A stretch of 64,000 nt of DNA from Planctomycetota bacterium (GTDB lineage: Bacteria; Planctomycetota; UBA1135; UBA2386), in contig JADJPQ010000004.1 in NCBI GenBank assembly GCA_016713175.1, positions 434,001-498,000 of the forward strand, in the 5' to 3' direction. Both the position numbers and the translations under genes were made by a program. How positions within the stretch are numbered: position 1 is the stretch's first letter; every line of letters starts with the position of its first letter. Of this stretch, positions 34,274-44,730 are shown in pieces. Under the pieces are notes generated by a model. The model was not told where the DNA came from and did not search any database. It saw only the letters and a list, made by a program, of their open reading frames with translations.

Positions 34274-37249
34274 TCAACCGCGGTGCAGGGCTTCGTCGAG
34301 GTTCAACAGCAGGCCCAGCGTCAGGGTCCAGGCCGCGAGTTCCGCCGGGTCCAGGTCGTCGGCGCGCGGGCTCGCGCCGACCGCGATCAGGGCGGTGGCG
34401 GCGATCCGGTCGTCGGCGAACGTCTGCCGATGGCGCACCAACGCCGCGCGCAGCACGGCCAGTTCGGCCGGCTCAGGCACTCGCTGCAGCAGTCGCCGCC
34501 AGGCCGCGACCAGCCGTTCGTCATCGCTGCCGGCACTGCGCAACATGTTCGCCGCGAACGCGCGCGCGGCCTCGACAAAGGTCACGTCGTTGCGCAGCAC
34601 CAGCGCCTGCAGCGGCGTGTTGGTCTGGGAACGTTCGATCGTCGGTCGTTCGCGCGCAGGCGCATCGAGCGTCGTCAGTGACGGCGGCGGCGCCGTGCGC
34701 TTCCAGAACGTGTACAGACTGCGCCGCCACAACGCGTCGCCAGTGTCCTGCCGATAATGCTCGGTGTTGCTGCCGGGGAACGCGACGGCATTCCAGACCC
34801 CTTCCGGCTGGTACGGGCGGACCGGCGGGCCAAAGAGCGTGCGCACCAGGAGCCCCGACACCGCCAGCGCCTGATCGCGGATCGCCTCCGCCGGCAGCCG
34901 CAGCCGGTTGGCGCGCGCCCACAGCACATTGTCCGGGTCGACCGTGTGCAACGTGGTGTCGGCGACACCAGCCTGCCGCCAGGTCGCCGATGTCACCATC
35001 AGCCGGACGAGATGCCGTTCGTCGAAATCCGAACGGACGAACTCGGTCGCCAGCCAATCGAGCAGTTCGGGGTGGCTCGGCCGGCTGCCGCGAATGCCGA
35101 AATCGTGCGGCGTCGCGACCAGACCGCGGCCGAACAGCCAGGTCCACAACCGGTTGACGTGCACGCGCGCCGTCAACGGGTGATCGGGCAAGAACAACCA
35201 GGCGGCCAGCGCCCGGCGATCGCGTGGCGCGTTCTCGGGCAGTGGCGGCAGGAACGCGGGCGTGCCCGGCGTCACCTCGTCGTCGGGTTGGTCATAGCGG
35301 CCGCGGCGCAGCACGAACGTCCGGCGCGGCGTCGGCAGTTCATCGGCGACCGGGCACCGTGGCGCGGCCGCTTCGACGGCGGCGAGTTCCTTGCGCGCGA
35401 GGTCCAGCGTGCTGCGGGCAGCGGCGGCTTCGGCGTTCAGACCGAGTCCGGCGTCGGCGACCTCGAACGCAAAGCCGCCGGGACCGCCGAGATTGTCGAT
35501 CCGCAGCAGCAGCTTGTGCTCGCCGGCCGTCAGATCGAGGTCGACGGAGTCCTGGCCGCGGGCAGCGGCGCGCTGCACGGCGCGCGTGAACACCGGCTCG
35601 CCATCGCACCACAGGGTCGCGTGGTCGTCGCTGCCGAGCGCAAGGGTCAGCCGGCGCGCGGTCGGTACCGTCAGCGTCCGGCGCAGGAAGGTGGCACCTT
35701 CGCGGTTGCCGAGGTCGTGCACGACGGCATCGCGCCACTCCGGCCGCTTCTGCCAGTTCGCCTCGGCCGGTACGACGGCGGCGTCGGTTGGCCCGTGGCT
35801 CTGCCACGGTTGCAGAGACGGCGCCAGCCAGCGCGGGTCGCGCGAGCCGGTCATGCGCCAGCGGCCGAGCAGGTGCTGGTCGTGTTTGCTGTCATGGCGC
35901 ATCGTGAGCTGCAGCCGTGTCGTTCCCGGCGGCAATGGCGCCGCCAACGCCAAGGTCAGCGCGATCGGCTCGTGGCGACCGGCGATTGCCCAGCCGCTGT
36001 GCGGATCGTCATCGATCGTGAAGCGGGGCTCGAAGCCGTTCTGCGCGAACGGCGCGGTGGCGGCGCCGAACGGGAGGCGGACTGTGCCGGCATCGGAACC
36101 GGCGGCGAGCGCGACGTCGGTCAGCACGAAGTTGCCGTTCTCGGCGCGACCAGGGCCTCTGGCCGGCAGGCCTTCGTCGGGCAGCGCGTGCAGCCACAGG
36201 GCGGTGAGGCCGGCAAAGTCGCCATCGACGGTCAGCGTGTAGCCGCCACGCGCGGGTGCAGGGCCACGGGCCAGAACACTGCCGTCGGCCAGGGTCGTCA
36301 GGGTGGTGCCATCGTCGGCGACCGCAACGCCGTGCAGTGGCAGTTCACCAGGCTTCGGCTCGACCAGCAGCCACGCCGCTGCCGCCGCCGCGACGGCTTG
36401 CCGCCGATGCGCGAGTTCTTCGATCGCGGTGCCGGTCGGCGCGGCGATCGCGGGTGCCGGTGCGGCGGCGCCGCCGTCGTTGCCGTCCTCGCCGAACGAT
36501 GCGAACCAGGAGAACAACCGGTAGTAATCGCGCTGCGTCAGCGGGTCGGACTTGTGGTCATGGCACTGCGCACAGCCGACGGTGAGACCCAGGAACACGG
36601 TGCCGAACGCATCGGTGCGATCCATCGCGTAGCGGGCCAGGAACTCCTCGGGAATCAGTCCGCCTTCGTCGCTGCTCGGATTGCAGCGCAAGAACGCGGT
36701 GGCGACGCGTTGGTCGACGGTGGCGTCCGGCAGACGATCGCCGGCGAGCAGTTCGGTGGCGAAGCGCCGGTACGAGTAGCCCTGGTTGTGCGCGTCGATC
36801 ACGTAGTCGCGCCAGCGCCAGATCGAACGCTCCTGATCGCGCTGCATGCCGTGGGTGTCGGCGCAGCGGGCGAGGTCGAGCCAGCGGCGGGCGCACTCCT
36901 CGCCGTAGTGCGGCGAGGCCAGCAGGCGGTCGATCAGCCGTTCGAACGCGTCGGCGGCGGTGTCGGCCAGGAATACGGTGGTCTCCTCGTCGGTCGGCGG
37001 CAGCCCGGTCAGCGCGAACGTGGCGCGGCGCAGCAGTTCGTGGCGTTTGGCCGCGGGTGCCGGTTGCCGGCCCGCGGTCTCCAGTCTGGCGAGGACGAAC
37101 TGGTCGATCGGGTTGGTCGGCCAGCTGGTGTCGCGGACGGCGGGGGGCTCGGCGCGCGTTGGCGGCACGAAGGCCCAATGCGCGCGTTCCTGCTGCGCAA
37201 GCAGCGGGAACGACGCCAGCAGGATCGCGGCGACGAGGCGGGCCGCCAT
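34274..37249 (-). CDS. Planctomycete PSCyt2/PSD1 (DUF1549/DUF1553) cytochrome-type protein
   Basis: A 991-residue exported protein. The ATG at 37249 gives a signal peptide (MAARLVAAILLASFPLLAQQ). The PSCyt2/DUF1549 domain (about 40-260) has PIDQFVLARLE, LLRRATFALTGLPPT, RWLDLARCADTHG and a heme-like site VGCAQCHDHKSDPL. A middle domain (about 290-620) is beta-rich, perhaps carbohydrate-binding. The PSD1/DUF1553 domain (about 660-985) has LTARVHVNRLWTWLFGRGLV, GSRPSHPELLDWLA and RQ-rich LMVTSATWRQ. This family is abundant in Planctomycetota, often beside DUF1501 proteins, which are absent here. The PSCyt1 cytochrome domain that often precedes PSCyt2 is also absent. Molecular role is not established. 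Confidence 0.92.
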   Translation of the reverse strand: MAARLVAAILLASFPLLAQQERAHWAFVPPTRAEPPAVRDTSWPTNPIDQFVLARLETAGRQPAPAAKRHELLRRATFALTGLPPTDEETTVFLADTAADAFERLIDRLLASPHYGEECARRWLDLARCADTHGMQRDQERSIWRWRDYVIDAHNQGYSYRRFATELLAGDRLPDATVDQRVATAFLRCNPSSDEGGLIPEEFLARYAMDRTDAFGTVFLGLTVGCAQCHDHKSDPLTQRDYYRLFSWFASFGEDGNDGGAAAPAPAIAAPTGTAIEELAHRRQAVAAAAAAWLLVEPKPGELPLHGVAVADDGTTLTTLADGSVLARGPAPARGGYTLTVDGDFAGLTALWLHALPDEGLPARGPGRAENGNFVLTDVALAAGSDAGTVRLPFGAATAPFAQNGFEPRFTIDDDPHSGWAIAGRHEPIALTLALAAPLPPGTTRLQLTMRHDSKHDQHLLGRWRMTGSRDPRWLAPSLQPWQSHGPTDAAVVPAEANWQKRPEWRDAVVHDLGNREGATFLRRTLTVPTARRLTLALGSDDHATLWCDGEPVFTRAVQRAAARGQDSVDLDLTAGEHKLLLRIDNLGGPGGFAFEVADAGLGLNAEAAAARSTLDLARKELAAVEAAAPRCPVADELPTPRRTFVLRRGRYDQPDDEVTPGTPAFLPPLPENAPRDRRALAAWLFLPDHPLTARVHVNRLWTWLFGRGLVATPHDFGIRGSRPSHPELLDWLATEFVRSDFDERHLVRLMVTSATWRQAGVADTTLHTVDPDNVLWARANRLRLPAEAIRDQALAVSGLLVRTLFGPPVRPYQPEGVWNAVAFPGSNTEHYRQDTGDALWRRSLYTFWKRTAPPPSLTTLDAPARERPTIERSQTNTPLQALVLRNDVTFVEAARAFAANMLRSAGSDDERLVAAWRRLLQRVPEPAELAVLRAALVRHRQTFADDRIAATALIAVGASPRADDLDPAELAAWTLTLGLLLNLDEALHRG

Positions 37250-37284
37250 GGTGCTGCCGATGGTAGCGGTTGGGGCCGACGTGG

Positions 37285-38031
37285 TCAGGCGGGTGTCGCC
37301 GGGGCCGAGCCAGTCGCGGGCGGCGCGCCCGGCGCCACCGCCTGTTCGAGGATCATGATCTTCTGCCAGATCTTGCGCGCCAGCGACGTCGTCAGGTCCT
37401 CGACCTCGTCGACCGCCTCCATCGCCTGCTGATCCGGGAAGTTCTGCCCATACAGCGCCGCGACCTTGCCCATCAACGACAGCATCTCGGTGCAGTAGTC
37501 CAGATACCGCGTCAACTCGAACGCCGTCATCGTCCGTACCGGCGACGCCGGCGTGCTCGGGCCTTGATGCAGCACTCGGTCGGGGTCCTTGGTCAGCTGA
37601 TGCATGTCGACGATGTGCGCCATCGCCCGCAGCTCGTGCACCGCTTCGAGGCAGCGGCGCCGCTTGACCCGCAGTTCGAGCGACAGCATGAACACCGCGC
37701 CGGCGCCGAGGAAGAACATCATCTGCGTGCCGGACTCGATGGTCTGCACCTTGTCGGTCACGGTCCAGCGCCCCGAGGCGATCTCGGGCCAGGCCGAGAC
37801 CAGCAGCAACACGATGCAGCCGATGCCAGACAACAGCAGGAACCAGGAAGTCATCCGGAGCGGCCAGTGCGGCCGCTTCATCGCCGCCGAACGTTCGGCG
37901 TGGGCACGGGCCAGCGCCAGCAGTTCTTCGGCGACGTTGCCGAGGTTGGCGTGCGGAAACCGCTCGCGGATCCGATCGCGCAGCCGCGCGGCGGTGTCGA
38001 TGACTTTGGCTGGATCGAGTTCGCGGTACAT
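37285..38031 (-). CDS. Membrane protein of unknown function
   Basis: A 248-residue protein with a cytoplasmic-looking helical N-terminus (about 1-55), two transmembrane helices (about 60-82 and 100-118) and a charged helical C-terminal half (about 120-230) ending in a Pro/Ala-rich tail. I do not recognise the family. It starts three bases after the stop of the next membrane-protein gene, so it belongs to the MoxR/VWA cluster, probably as its last gene. A role in the envelope is inferred from its neighbours only. Confidence 0.7.
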   Translation of the reverse strand: MYRELDPAKVIDTAARLRDRIRERFPHANLGNVAEELLALARAHAERSAAMKRPHWPLRMTSWFLLLSGIGCIVLLLVSAWPEIASGRWTVTDKVQTIESGTQMMFFLGAGAVFMLSLELRVKRRRCLEAVHELRAMAHIVDMHQLTKDPDRVLHQGPSTPASPVRTMTAFELTRYLDYCTEMLSLMGKVAALYGQNFPDQQAMEAVDEVEDLTTSLARKIWQKIMILEQAVAPGAPPATGSAPATPA

Positions 38032-38034
38032 CGG

Positions 38035-38511
38035 TCAGTGGGGGCGAGGTGGGGACAGCATTGCCCGCAACGGTGACCACAACAGCAGCGGCGCGACGAC
38101 GGTCGGAACCCACAGCAGTACCGTCGGCACCGACGACGTGGTGCCGAGCCGGTCGAGCGTGGCCGCCAGCTGGTCATTGCCGCGCAGGAACGGCATCGCC
38201 CAGCGATCGACCAGCCACAGCAGGATCGCGATCGCGGTCAGCAGCGCGCCGACCAGCGTGCGCCGGGTCAGAGGCGCCGAGGGGCCGAACGCGGCGATCG
38301 CCGCGACGTGGCAGATCGTCACGACTGCCCACATGGCCATCGCGAGCAGCAGGCACGGCAGGCCGACCTGCAGCGCGGCGTCGACGTCACCATGGGCGAG
38401 GCTGACCAGCAGCAGGGCGATGGCCCACGCGGTCAAACCGATGAAGGAGCCGATCACGGCGCCGCGTGGCAGCGGCGGCGATCGCGTGGGCAGCGCGCTG
38501 GGAGCCGGCAT
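38035..38511 (-). CDS. Small four-helix membrane protein
   Basis: A 158-residue protein with four hydrophobic segments (about 18-38, 48-72, 85-104, 125-148) and few charged residues between them. No family is recognised. It lies nine bases downstream of a VWA gene and three bases upstream of another membrane protein gene, so it is part of the MoxR/DUF58/VWA cluster. It could anchor or regulate the VWA proteins. Confidence 0.7.
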   Translation of the reverse strand: MPAPSALPTRSPPLPRGAVIGSFIGLTAWAIALLLVSLAHGDVDAALQVGLPCLLLAMAMWAVVTICHVAAIAAFGPSAPLTRRTLVGALLTAIAILLWLVDRWAMPFLRGNDQLAATLDRLGTTSSVPTVLLWVPTVVAPLLLWSPLRAMLSPPRPH

Positions 38512-38520
38512 GCGTCGTTC

Positions 38521-39519
38521 CTATGCCGACTGCCGCCGTTCAGCAGCTGTGGCTGGCGCCAGCGGCACCCCGGCTTGCCAGCGGGTGCCGAACCGATGCA
38601 GCAGCAGCGGCAGCAACGACCACAGCAACGCGCCGGTGGCCAGCGCGAACAGCGCGTATTCGCGCAGTGTCAACTTGTCGAGCGGCGAACTGTCGCCGAC
38701 GCCGGCGATCTTGGCGAGCAGATCGCTGCCCAGATGCTTCTCGTTGCCATCGTGGTAGGCGCCCGACAGACGCACCGCGATCTGCTTCAGCGTCGACCGG
38801 TCCTGTCGCGACTGCGCGCCGTCGAGGAACCGCCCGGTGATCGGATCGCCGATGCCGACGACGAGCGTGTTGCTGACCGACGGCGGCATCTTCGGCATGC
38901 CGGTCGGCGGCACGCTGTCGCCGTCGGAGACCAGCATGACCGTGGTCGATCCCGGCGGCCACGGTCTGGCGATCTTCGCGGCTTCGGCCAGTCCGGCGAA
39001 GATGTCCGTCTTGCCGGCCGGGAACGCCTGGCTCAGGGGCAAGTCGCCGAGGATGTTGCGCACCACCTCGACGTCCTTGGTGTCGACCACGACCGGGATC
39101 GCGCCGGTGTAGGTGGCGATCACCGAGATCTGGAACTGCTCGATCGCGACGCGCTGGAAGAACGACTCCATCACGTCGCGCGCGCGCGCCATCCGGCTCT
39201 GCTGCTTGGTTGGCCCGGCGTCCTGCAGCCGCATCGACGGCGACACGTCCAGCACCAGTACCAGATGCCGCGGATCGCCATCGCCGTGCGCGCCGAGCTT
39301 GTGCACCTTCGGCTTGGCCTCGATCAGCACCATGGCACCCCAGACGAACGCCGCGGCGCCGAAGGCGCGCAGGAACGGTTCGACCGCGACCCAGGTCGCG
39401 GGCCGCCCCGACGGCCCGAACGCCAGCCGGGCGACCCGGGCGATCCGGCGGCGGTGGAGCAACTCGGCACCGGCGACGACGAACGCGGCCAGCGCGGCCA
39501 GCACGGCGGCGGTCACCAT
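38521..39519 (-). CDS. VWA-domain membrane protein (BatA/BatB-like)
   Basis: A 332-residue protein with two N-terminal hydrophobic segments (about 3-20 and 52-66) and a C-terminal one (about 287-310), enclosing a von Willebrand factor A domain with the metal-ion-adhesion start DVSPSM and later TDIFAGL and VSDGD. VWA domains of this BatA/B class sit at the membrane beside MoxR ATPases and are thought to aid assembly of envelope complexes. The start overlaps the next VWA gene by seven bases. Two VWA paralogues in a row match the batA-batB arrangement. Confidence 0.85.
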   Translation of the reverse strand: MVTAAVLAALAAFVVAGAELLHRRRIARVARLAFGPSGRPATWVAVEPFLRAFGAAAFVWGAMVLIEAKPKVHKLGAHGDGDPRHLVLVLDVSPSMRLQDAGPTKQQSRMARARDVMESFFQRVAIEQFQISVIATYTGAIPVVVDTKDVEVVRNILGDLPLSQAFPAGKTDIFAGLAEAAKIARPWPPGSTTVMLVSDGDSVPPTGMPKMPPSVSNTLVVGIGDPITGRFLDGAQSRQDRSTLKQIAVRLSGAYHDGNEKHLGSDLLAKIAGVGDSSPLDKLTLREYALFALATGALLWSLLPLLLHRFGTRWQAGVPLAPATAAERRQSA

Positions 39520-40430
39520 GGCGTGTACCTCAGCGAGAACCGGCACAGCAACGAGGCCAGCAGCAGCGACGCGGCGATCACGCACCACGGTTGGAACCAG
39601 TCCTGGGTCTCGGCCGTGACCTTCTCGATCCTGGTCTGCTGCATCTGGTCGATCCTGGCGAACACCGCGCGCAGGCCGTCTGGATCCTCGGCCTGGAACG
39701 CTTCGCCACCGGTGATCGTGCAGACGTTCAGCACTTCGCCCGGCACTTCGCCCTCGGCCGCGTGGATGGCGTAGACGGTGATGCGGTCCTGGCGCAGCTT
39801 GCGACCGATCTCCTCGTCGGCGCCGTTGCCGAGGTCGAAGCTCTCGCCGTCGGAGATCAGGATGATCATCCGGTCGCCTTCCTCGCGCTGGGCCAGCAGC
39901 GAGCGGCAGGCCAGCAGCGCCTTGCCGATCATCGTGCCGCCGCTGAACCAGTTCGGCAGCTTGTTCGGATGCATGAACGGCGGCGCGCAGCGGATCGCCG
40001 ACACGTCGGTGGTCAGCGGTGCCCAGTGGATCAGGCTGTCGCCGAAGAACGTCAGCCCGAACGCATCGCCTTTGCGGAAGTCGAGGAACTGGTCGATCGC
40101 CTTCATCGCGCCTTGGTAGCGATCGCCGTCGCCAAACGAGGCGGTCATGCTGCCGGAGACGTCGACGCACAGTTCGATGTTGGTCAACACGCGGCGCGAC
40201 TTCGGTTCGCCGAGCTGCTGTGGGCCGGCCAGCACGATGACGACGATGGCGAGTGCCAGGTGCGGCAGCGACTCGGCGACGTCCAGCACCACGCGCAAGA
40301 AACCGCCGGAGCGGCGGCGGCCATGGTCGAACGGCAGCGCGAGGCGGCGGTCGGCGCGGCGCCAGACGAACGCCAGCAGCAGGATCGGCACCATCAGGAA
40401 CACGAGCACCCAGGGGTGCGAGAAGCTCAT
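39513..40430 (-). CDS. VWA-domain membrane protein (BatA-like)
   Basis: A 305-residue protein starting with a hydrophobic helix (HPWVLVFLMVPILLLAFVW), as in BatA, followed by the R-rich RRADRRLALPF segment. A second helix lies at about 57-70 and one near the C-terminus. The VWA domain (about 85-265) has an intact MIDAS motif DVSGSM, TMIGKAL and ISDGES. It overlaps the DUF4381-like gene upstream by four bases and the second VWA gene downstream by seven, so translation is coupled. Partner of the MoxR ATPase by family knowledge. Confidence 0.88.
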   Translation of the reverse strand: MSFSHPWVLVFLMVPILLLAFVWRRADRRLALPFDHGRRRSGGFLRVVLDVAESLPHLALAIVVIVLAGPQQLGEPKSRRVLTNIELCVDVSGSMTASFGDGDRYQGAMKAIDQFLDFRKGDAFGLTFFGDSLIHWAPLTTDVSAIRCAPPFMHPNKLPNWFSGGTMIGKALLACRSLLAQREEGDRMIILISDGESFDLGNGADEEIGRKLRQDRITVYAIHAAEGEVPGEVLNVCTITGGEAFQAEDPDGLRAVFARIDQMQQTRIEKVTAETQDWFQPWCVIAASLLLASLLCRFSLRYTPW

Positions 40431-41257
40431 GCGGCGCCTCCGCGGGCCGTGGTCGGGACCGGGGCCTGGTACGGTCGCAGCAGCGCGTTGACGTCGACCG
40501 TGCGCATCCGGCCCGGGGGCTCGTGCAGCCAGGCGTCGAGCTGGCGCAGCAGTTCGCCGGCCTCGGGGTGGTTGCGCAGCGTGGCGACGGCCTCGGCGGC
40601 GGTCCGTTGCTGCAGGCCGAGGCGATCGCGCCACCACGACAACAGCAATCGTTCCAGTTCGGCCCGGCGCTCAGGCTGCAGCCGATCGGCCATGGCATCC
40701 TCGACCAATGGGCGCAGGCGATCGGCAAGCGTGATTTCGGCGGTCGCGCCGGCGGTGGTCACGGCCTTGCGGCGGCCGACGAACAGGATCGCCAGCAGGC
40801 CGGCGATCCACGCGAGGATCGCCAGGATCACCCAGGTGGTGTAGCCGCCGACGCGCGGCAGCGAAGTCGGCTGCAGGTCGCGCGGCTCGATCACGTTTGC
40901 CGGCAACACCGGCGAGACCTGGATCGGGATCGCCGGCAGATCGGTGGTGGGTGAGCCATCCTTGCGCCGCAGGTACGGGCGCAGGTCGTGGGCGCCGGGC
41001 TCGAAGCCGGTGAACTCGATGTCGTAGCGGAACAGCGAACCGTGCGGACGCGCTGCGGTGATCCGCAGTACGATCCTGGTGTGCGGCGGCGCCGGCGCGG
41101 CTGCCAGCTCGGTGCCGGGCAGGATCAGGTTCTCGATCCGTCCGGGCATGCCGACGGTCTCCTGCGGGGTCGTCGGCGGCGGGCTCGACGGCGCCGGCTG
41201 CTGCGCGCTGGCAAGCAAGCACAGGGCCAGTGCGGGCCATGGTGACGTGCGGTTCAT
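40427..41257 (-). CDS. Exported protein with one membrane helix (DUF4381-like position)
   Basis: A 276-residue protein with a signal peptide (MNRTSPWPALALCLLASAQQ), a beta-rich periplasmic part (about 30-145), one transmembrane helix (about 147-163, WVILAILAWIAGLLAILFVG) and a cytoplasmic helical tail (about 170-276) with RRAELERLLLSWWRDRLG. In MoxR/DUF58/VWA operons this place is typically held by a DUF4381-like protein; the tail resembles that family. It overlaps the DUF58 gene upstream and the VWA gene downstream by four bases each. Confidence 0.75.
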   Translation of the reverse strand: MNRTSPWPALALCLLASAQQPAPSSPPPTTPQETVGMPGRIENLILPGTELAAAPAPPHTRIVLRITAARPHGSLFRYDIEFTGFEPGAHDLRPYLRRKDGSPTTDLPAIPIQVSPVLPANVIEPRDLQPTSLPRVGGYTTWVILAILAWIAGLLAILFVGRRKAVTTAGATAEITLADRLRPLVEDAMADRLQPERRAELERLLLSWWRDRLGLQQRTAAEAVATLRNHPEAGELLRQLDAWLHEPPGRMRTVDVNALLRPYQAPVPTTARGGAA

Positions 41258-42114
41258 CGCGCTCCCTTGCCGAGCAGGTTGCGGTTGCCGAAGAAGTGTC
41301 GCAGGCGCCACGCGAACGGCTGCTCGGTGTCGATCAGCAGATGGTCGATACCGGCGCGCCGCAGTTGCTGCGCCAGTTCGGTCGGATCGGTCCAGACAGC
41401 GCGACCGTGTGTGACCAGGGACCGACCGGTCTCGGCTTCGCGCGCGCGCAGGAAGCCGGCGCCACGCAGTGAGCGCTCGGCCGGATCGCGCAGCTGCAGG
41501 ACGACGACATCGTGGGCCTGACCGAGCTGCTTCAGCGCCGGCAGTGCTTCCGGATCGTGCAGGTCCGACAGGACGATCAGCAGCGCGCGGTTCTTCAGCG
41601 ATGGCTGCAGTTCGAGCAGGCGGCGGTGCAGCGTCGTGCGTTCGTCGCAACGGTAGTGCCGCAGCCGGTGCAACCACTGCAGGATCATCGGCCGCGACAG
41701 GCTCGGCTCGACGCGCAGCGTCCGATCGCCGATGCCGAGCACGCCGACCGGGCTGACGCGGTCCAGGCACGCGAACGCGAGGCCACCGGCGATGTGCACG
41801 GCGGTGCCGTACTTGCTGCGGCGCGTCGAGCTGATCGTCATCGAGGCCGAGGTGTCGATCAGCAGCCAGCAATCCATCCGCTTCGGCGCTTCGTACTCCT
41901 TGACGAACACCTTGCGCGTGCGGCCGGTGATCCGCCAGTCGATGCACTTGACCGGATCGCCCGGCACGTACGGCCGCGATTGCACGTATTCGAGGCCGCT
42001 GCCAAGGAACGGTGACTTGTCGCTGCCGTAGCTGAGCGCGTCGGCCAGCCGGCGGACCGCGATCAGGAACTGCCGGCTGTCGAGTGTGTCGAGCGATTCG
42101 AGCTGACCCTGCAT
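41254..42114 (-). CDS. DUF58 (VWA-like) protein
   Basis: A protein of about 286 residues; the ATG at 42114 is favoured because it lies four bases beyond the MoxR stop. It has the DUF58 signature YVPGDPVKCIDWRITGRTRKVFVKEYE, then DCWLLIDTSASM, an atypical metal-binding start of the VWA type. DUF58 proteins are the standard companions of MoxR AAA+ ATPases and probably act with them on envelope or secreted proteins. It overlaps the next gene by four bases. Confidence 0.9.
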   Translation of the reverse strand: MQGQLESLDTLDSRQFLIAVRRLADALSYGSDKSPFLGSGLEYVQSRPYVPGDPVKCIDWRITGRTRKVFVKEYEAPKRMDCWLLIDTSASMTISSTRRSKYGTAVHIAGGLAFACLDRVSPVGVLGIGDRTLRVEPSLSRPMILQWLHRLRHYRCDERTTLHRRLLELQPSLKNRALLIVLSDLHDPEALPALKQLGQAHDVVVLQLRDPAERSLRGAGFLRAREAETGRSLVTHGRAVWTDPTELAQQLRRAGIDHLLIDTEQPFAWRLRHFFGNRNLLGKGAR

Positions 42115-42118
42115 GGCC

Positions 42119-43132
<1,014 letters not shown>

Positions 43133-43451
43133 GGGGTCGGGTGGTAGTGCTGAGTTGGTGGCGCGCGAATCGTTGGTCGGCGGGGTCCCGGTCCGTGCGT
43201 GAGTCTAGGAGCGGGACGACCCGGCGGCCAACGTCGAGCCGGGTTCTGCTGCGGCGGACCGCCGTTGCCAACGAACCTGCGGGCCGATTGCCCGACCCGC
43301 CTGCCGATGCCGGCTTCTTGCCATACGCATGGTGCAAACACCCCCTTTCCTGCCGGGCAGGTGGGTGCCATCATCCAGGAGCGCCATCGCGGGCTCCCCC
43401 GATCAGCGACCGGCGCGCTGTTCCCTTCACCATTTCGGAGACTTTCGCTTC
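43133..43451. other. Divergent intergenic region, moxR cluster / secreted protein
   Basis: 319 bases between two divergent genes; it must hold both promoters. I see no coding frame and no clear -35/-10 pair. A GGAG at about 43437-43440 precedes the ATG at 43452 by 11 bases and can serve as ribosome-binding site for the secreted protein. Confidence 0.4.
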
Positions 43452-44636
43452 ATGCGAGCTACTTCCCTTGCCACTCTCGCCCTCGCCAGCGCCCTCGCCG
43501 CGCAGAACCAGGAACTTGGTTTCGATGACGGGTGGGGTACGACTTTCACCGACCGCGTCGGTGCAACGACGATCGAGGCCGACCTGCTGAATCACTTCAA
43601 CGATCGCGACATGCGCGACTGGATGTTGGATCCGGCCGACCCGACCGGCGCCACCTACACCTGCGCCGGCTGCCGTCTGGTCACGCAGGACCAGATCGGC
43701 ACCACCCCGGCATCGTTCACGATCGTCGGCTACGTCGAGGACACGGTGACGCCCGCCCCGAACACGCCGGGCGCGCTCTGGTTCCGCACTGGCATCGTCA
43801 ACCTGCCGGCCAGCACGGCGACCGGCCCGGTCGCCTGGATCTGGACGATCAACTTCGCACCGCCGGCGACGCCCAAGGGCGACGTGTTCATGGGCGCCAG
43901 TGTCATCGCCGAGACCTGGCCGACCGATGGCGTGTCGTTGCACTGTGCGTTCAACGGCGCGACGGGCGACAACCCCGGCACCGGCATCACCAGCCTGAAC
44001 AACGCCAACCTGTGCTGCTTCATGCCGACGGCGGCGCAGGTGCCGACGCCGCCCGCGGTGTTCCCGGCCGGCGGCGCGACCGGCCTGCGGCAGATCCGCT
44101 TCGAAGTGATCGCCGCCATCTCCGCCGGCGTCGCAGTCACGCAGACCAACCAGACCAGCTACCCGGTCAGCAACCCGGGCGCTGCCAATAGCACGCCGCT
44201 CGGCGGCACGACCAACTGGCTGTCGGGCCTGCACCCGGACGTCTATGACGGCAACCTGTCGGCGACGCCGCGAGCGGACGACATCGGCTTCCTGTTCAAG
44301 GATCCGTCGATGGCGAACCAGCCGGTGTTCATCGTGCTGGCCTTCGGCCCGAGCCCGCTCGGCAGCTTGCCGGTCAGCAGTCTGTCGCCGATCGTGGCGC
44401 ACCCGACGACCCGCGGCAATGTCTGCGTCGACTTCGTCAATGGCACGACGTTCTTGTCGTTTGCCAATGCGACCGGAGTGGTGCAGCAGATGATCCCGTT
44501 GAACGCTGCGACCCGGACGATCGTGCAGTCGTTTGCGCCGTTCGATCTGTGGTGGCAGGGCCTGGGTCTGAACCCGGGGGCCGGTGCCGCGCCGTTCGAG
44601 GTGCACGCCTCGGGCTGCATGATCCAGCACCTGTGA
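43452..44636 (+). CDS. Secreted protein of unknown function
   Basis: A 394-residue protein. The ATG at 43452 is followed directly by a signal peptide (MRATSLATLALASALAAQNQ) and preceded by GGAG. The mature part is beta-rich with few charges, rich in Thr/Asn/Pro/Gly, with two Cys pairs (YTCAGCRL; NLCCF), and ends in EVHASGCMIQHL. No catalytic motif or named domain is recognised. It resembles other large exported proteins of Planctomycetota in composition. A strong hairpin follows its stop by about 50 bases. Confidence 0.75.
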   Translation: MRATSLATLALASALAAQNQELGFDDGWGTTFTDRVGATTIEADLLNHFNDRDMRDWMLDPADPTGATYTCAGCRLVTQDQIGTTPASFTIVGYVEDTVTPAPNTPGALWFRTGIVNLPASTATGPVAWIWTINFAPPATPKGDVFMGASVIAETWPTDGVSLHCAFNGATGDNPGTGITSLNNANLCCFMPTAAQVPTPPAVFPAGGATGLRQIRFEVIAAISAGVAVTQTNQTSYPVSNPGAANSTPLGGTTNWLSGLHPDVYDGNLSATPRADDIGFLFKDPSMANQPVFIVLAFGPSPLGSLPVSSLSPIVAHPTTRGNVCVDFVNGTTFLSFANATGVVQQMIPLNAATRTIVQSFAPFDLWWQGLGLNPGAGAAPFEVHASGCMIQHL

Positions 44637-44686
44637 TCCGACCCTGACCTGATCCAGGTCGAAGTCCGAAACTACCGATGCAGGAC

Positions 44687-44721
44687 CGGCGCCGTGGACC
44701 ACAGCCGTGGTCCCGGCGCCG
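44687..44721 (+). terminator. Strong hairpin between two genes, terminator-like
   Basis: CGGCGCCGTGGACCA, six-base loop, TGGTCCCGGCGCCG: a 14-bp stem with one bulged base, followed by TTTG. It lies about 50 bases after the secreted-protein gene and ten bases before the ATG at 44731. It may terminate the first transcript, or act on the leader of the second. Confidence 0.5.
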
Positions 44722-44730
44722 TTTGCTACC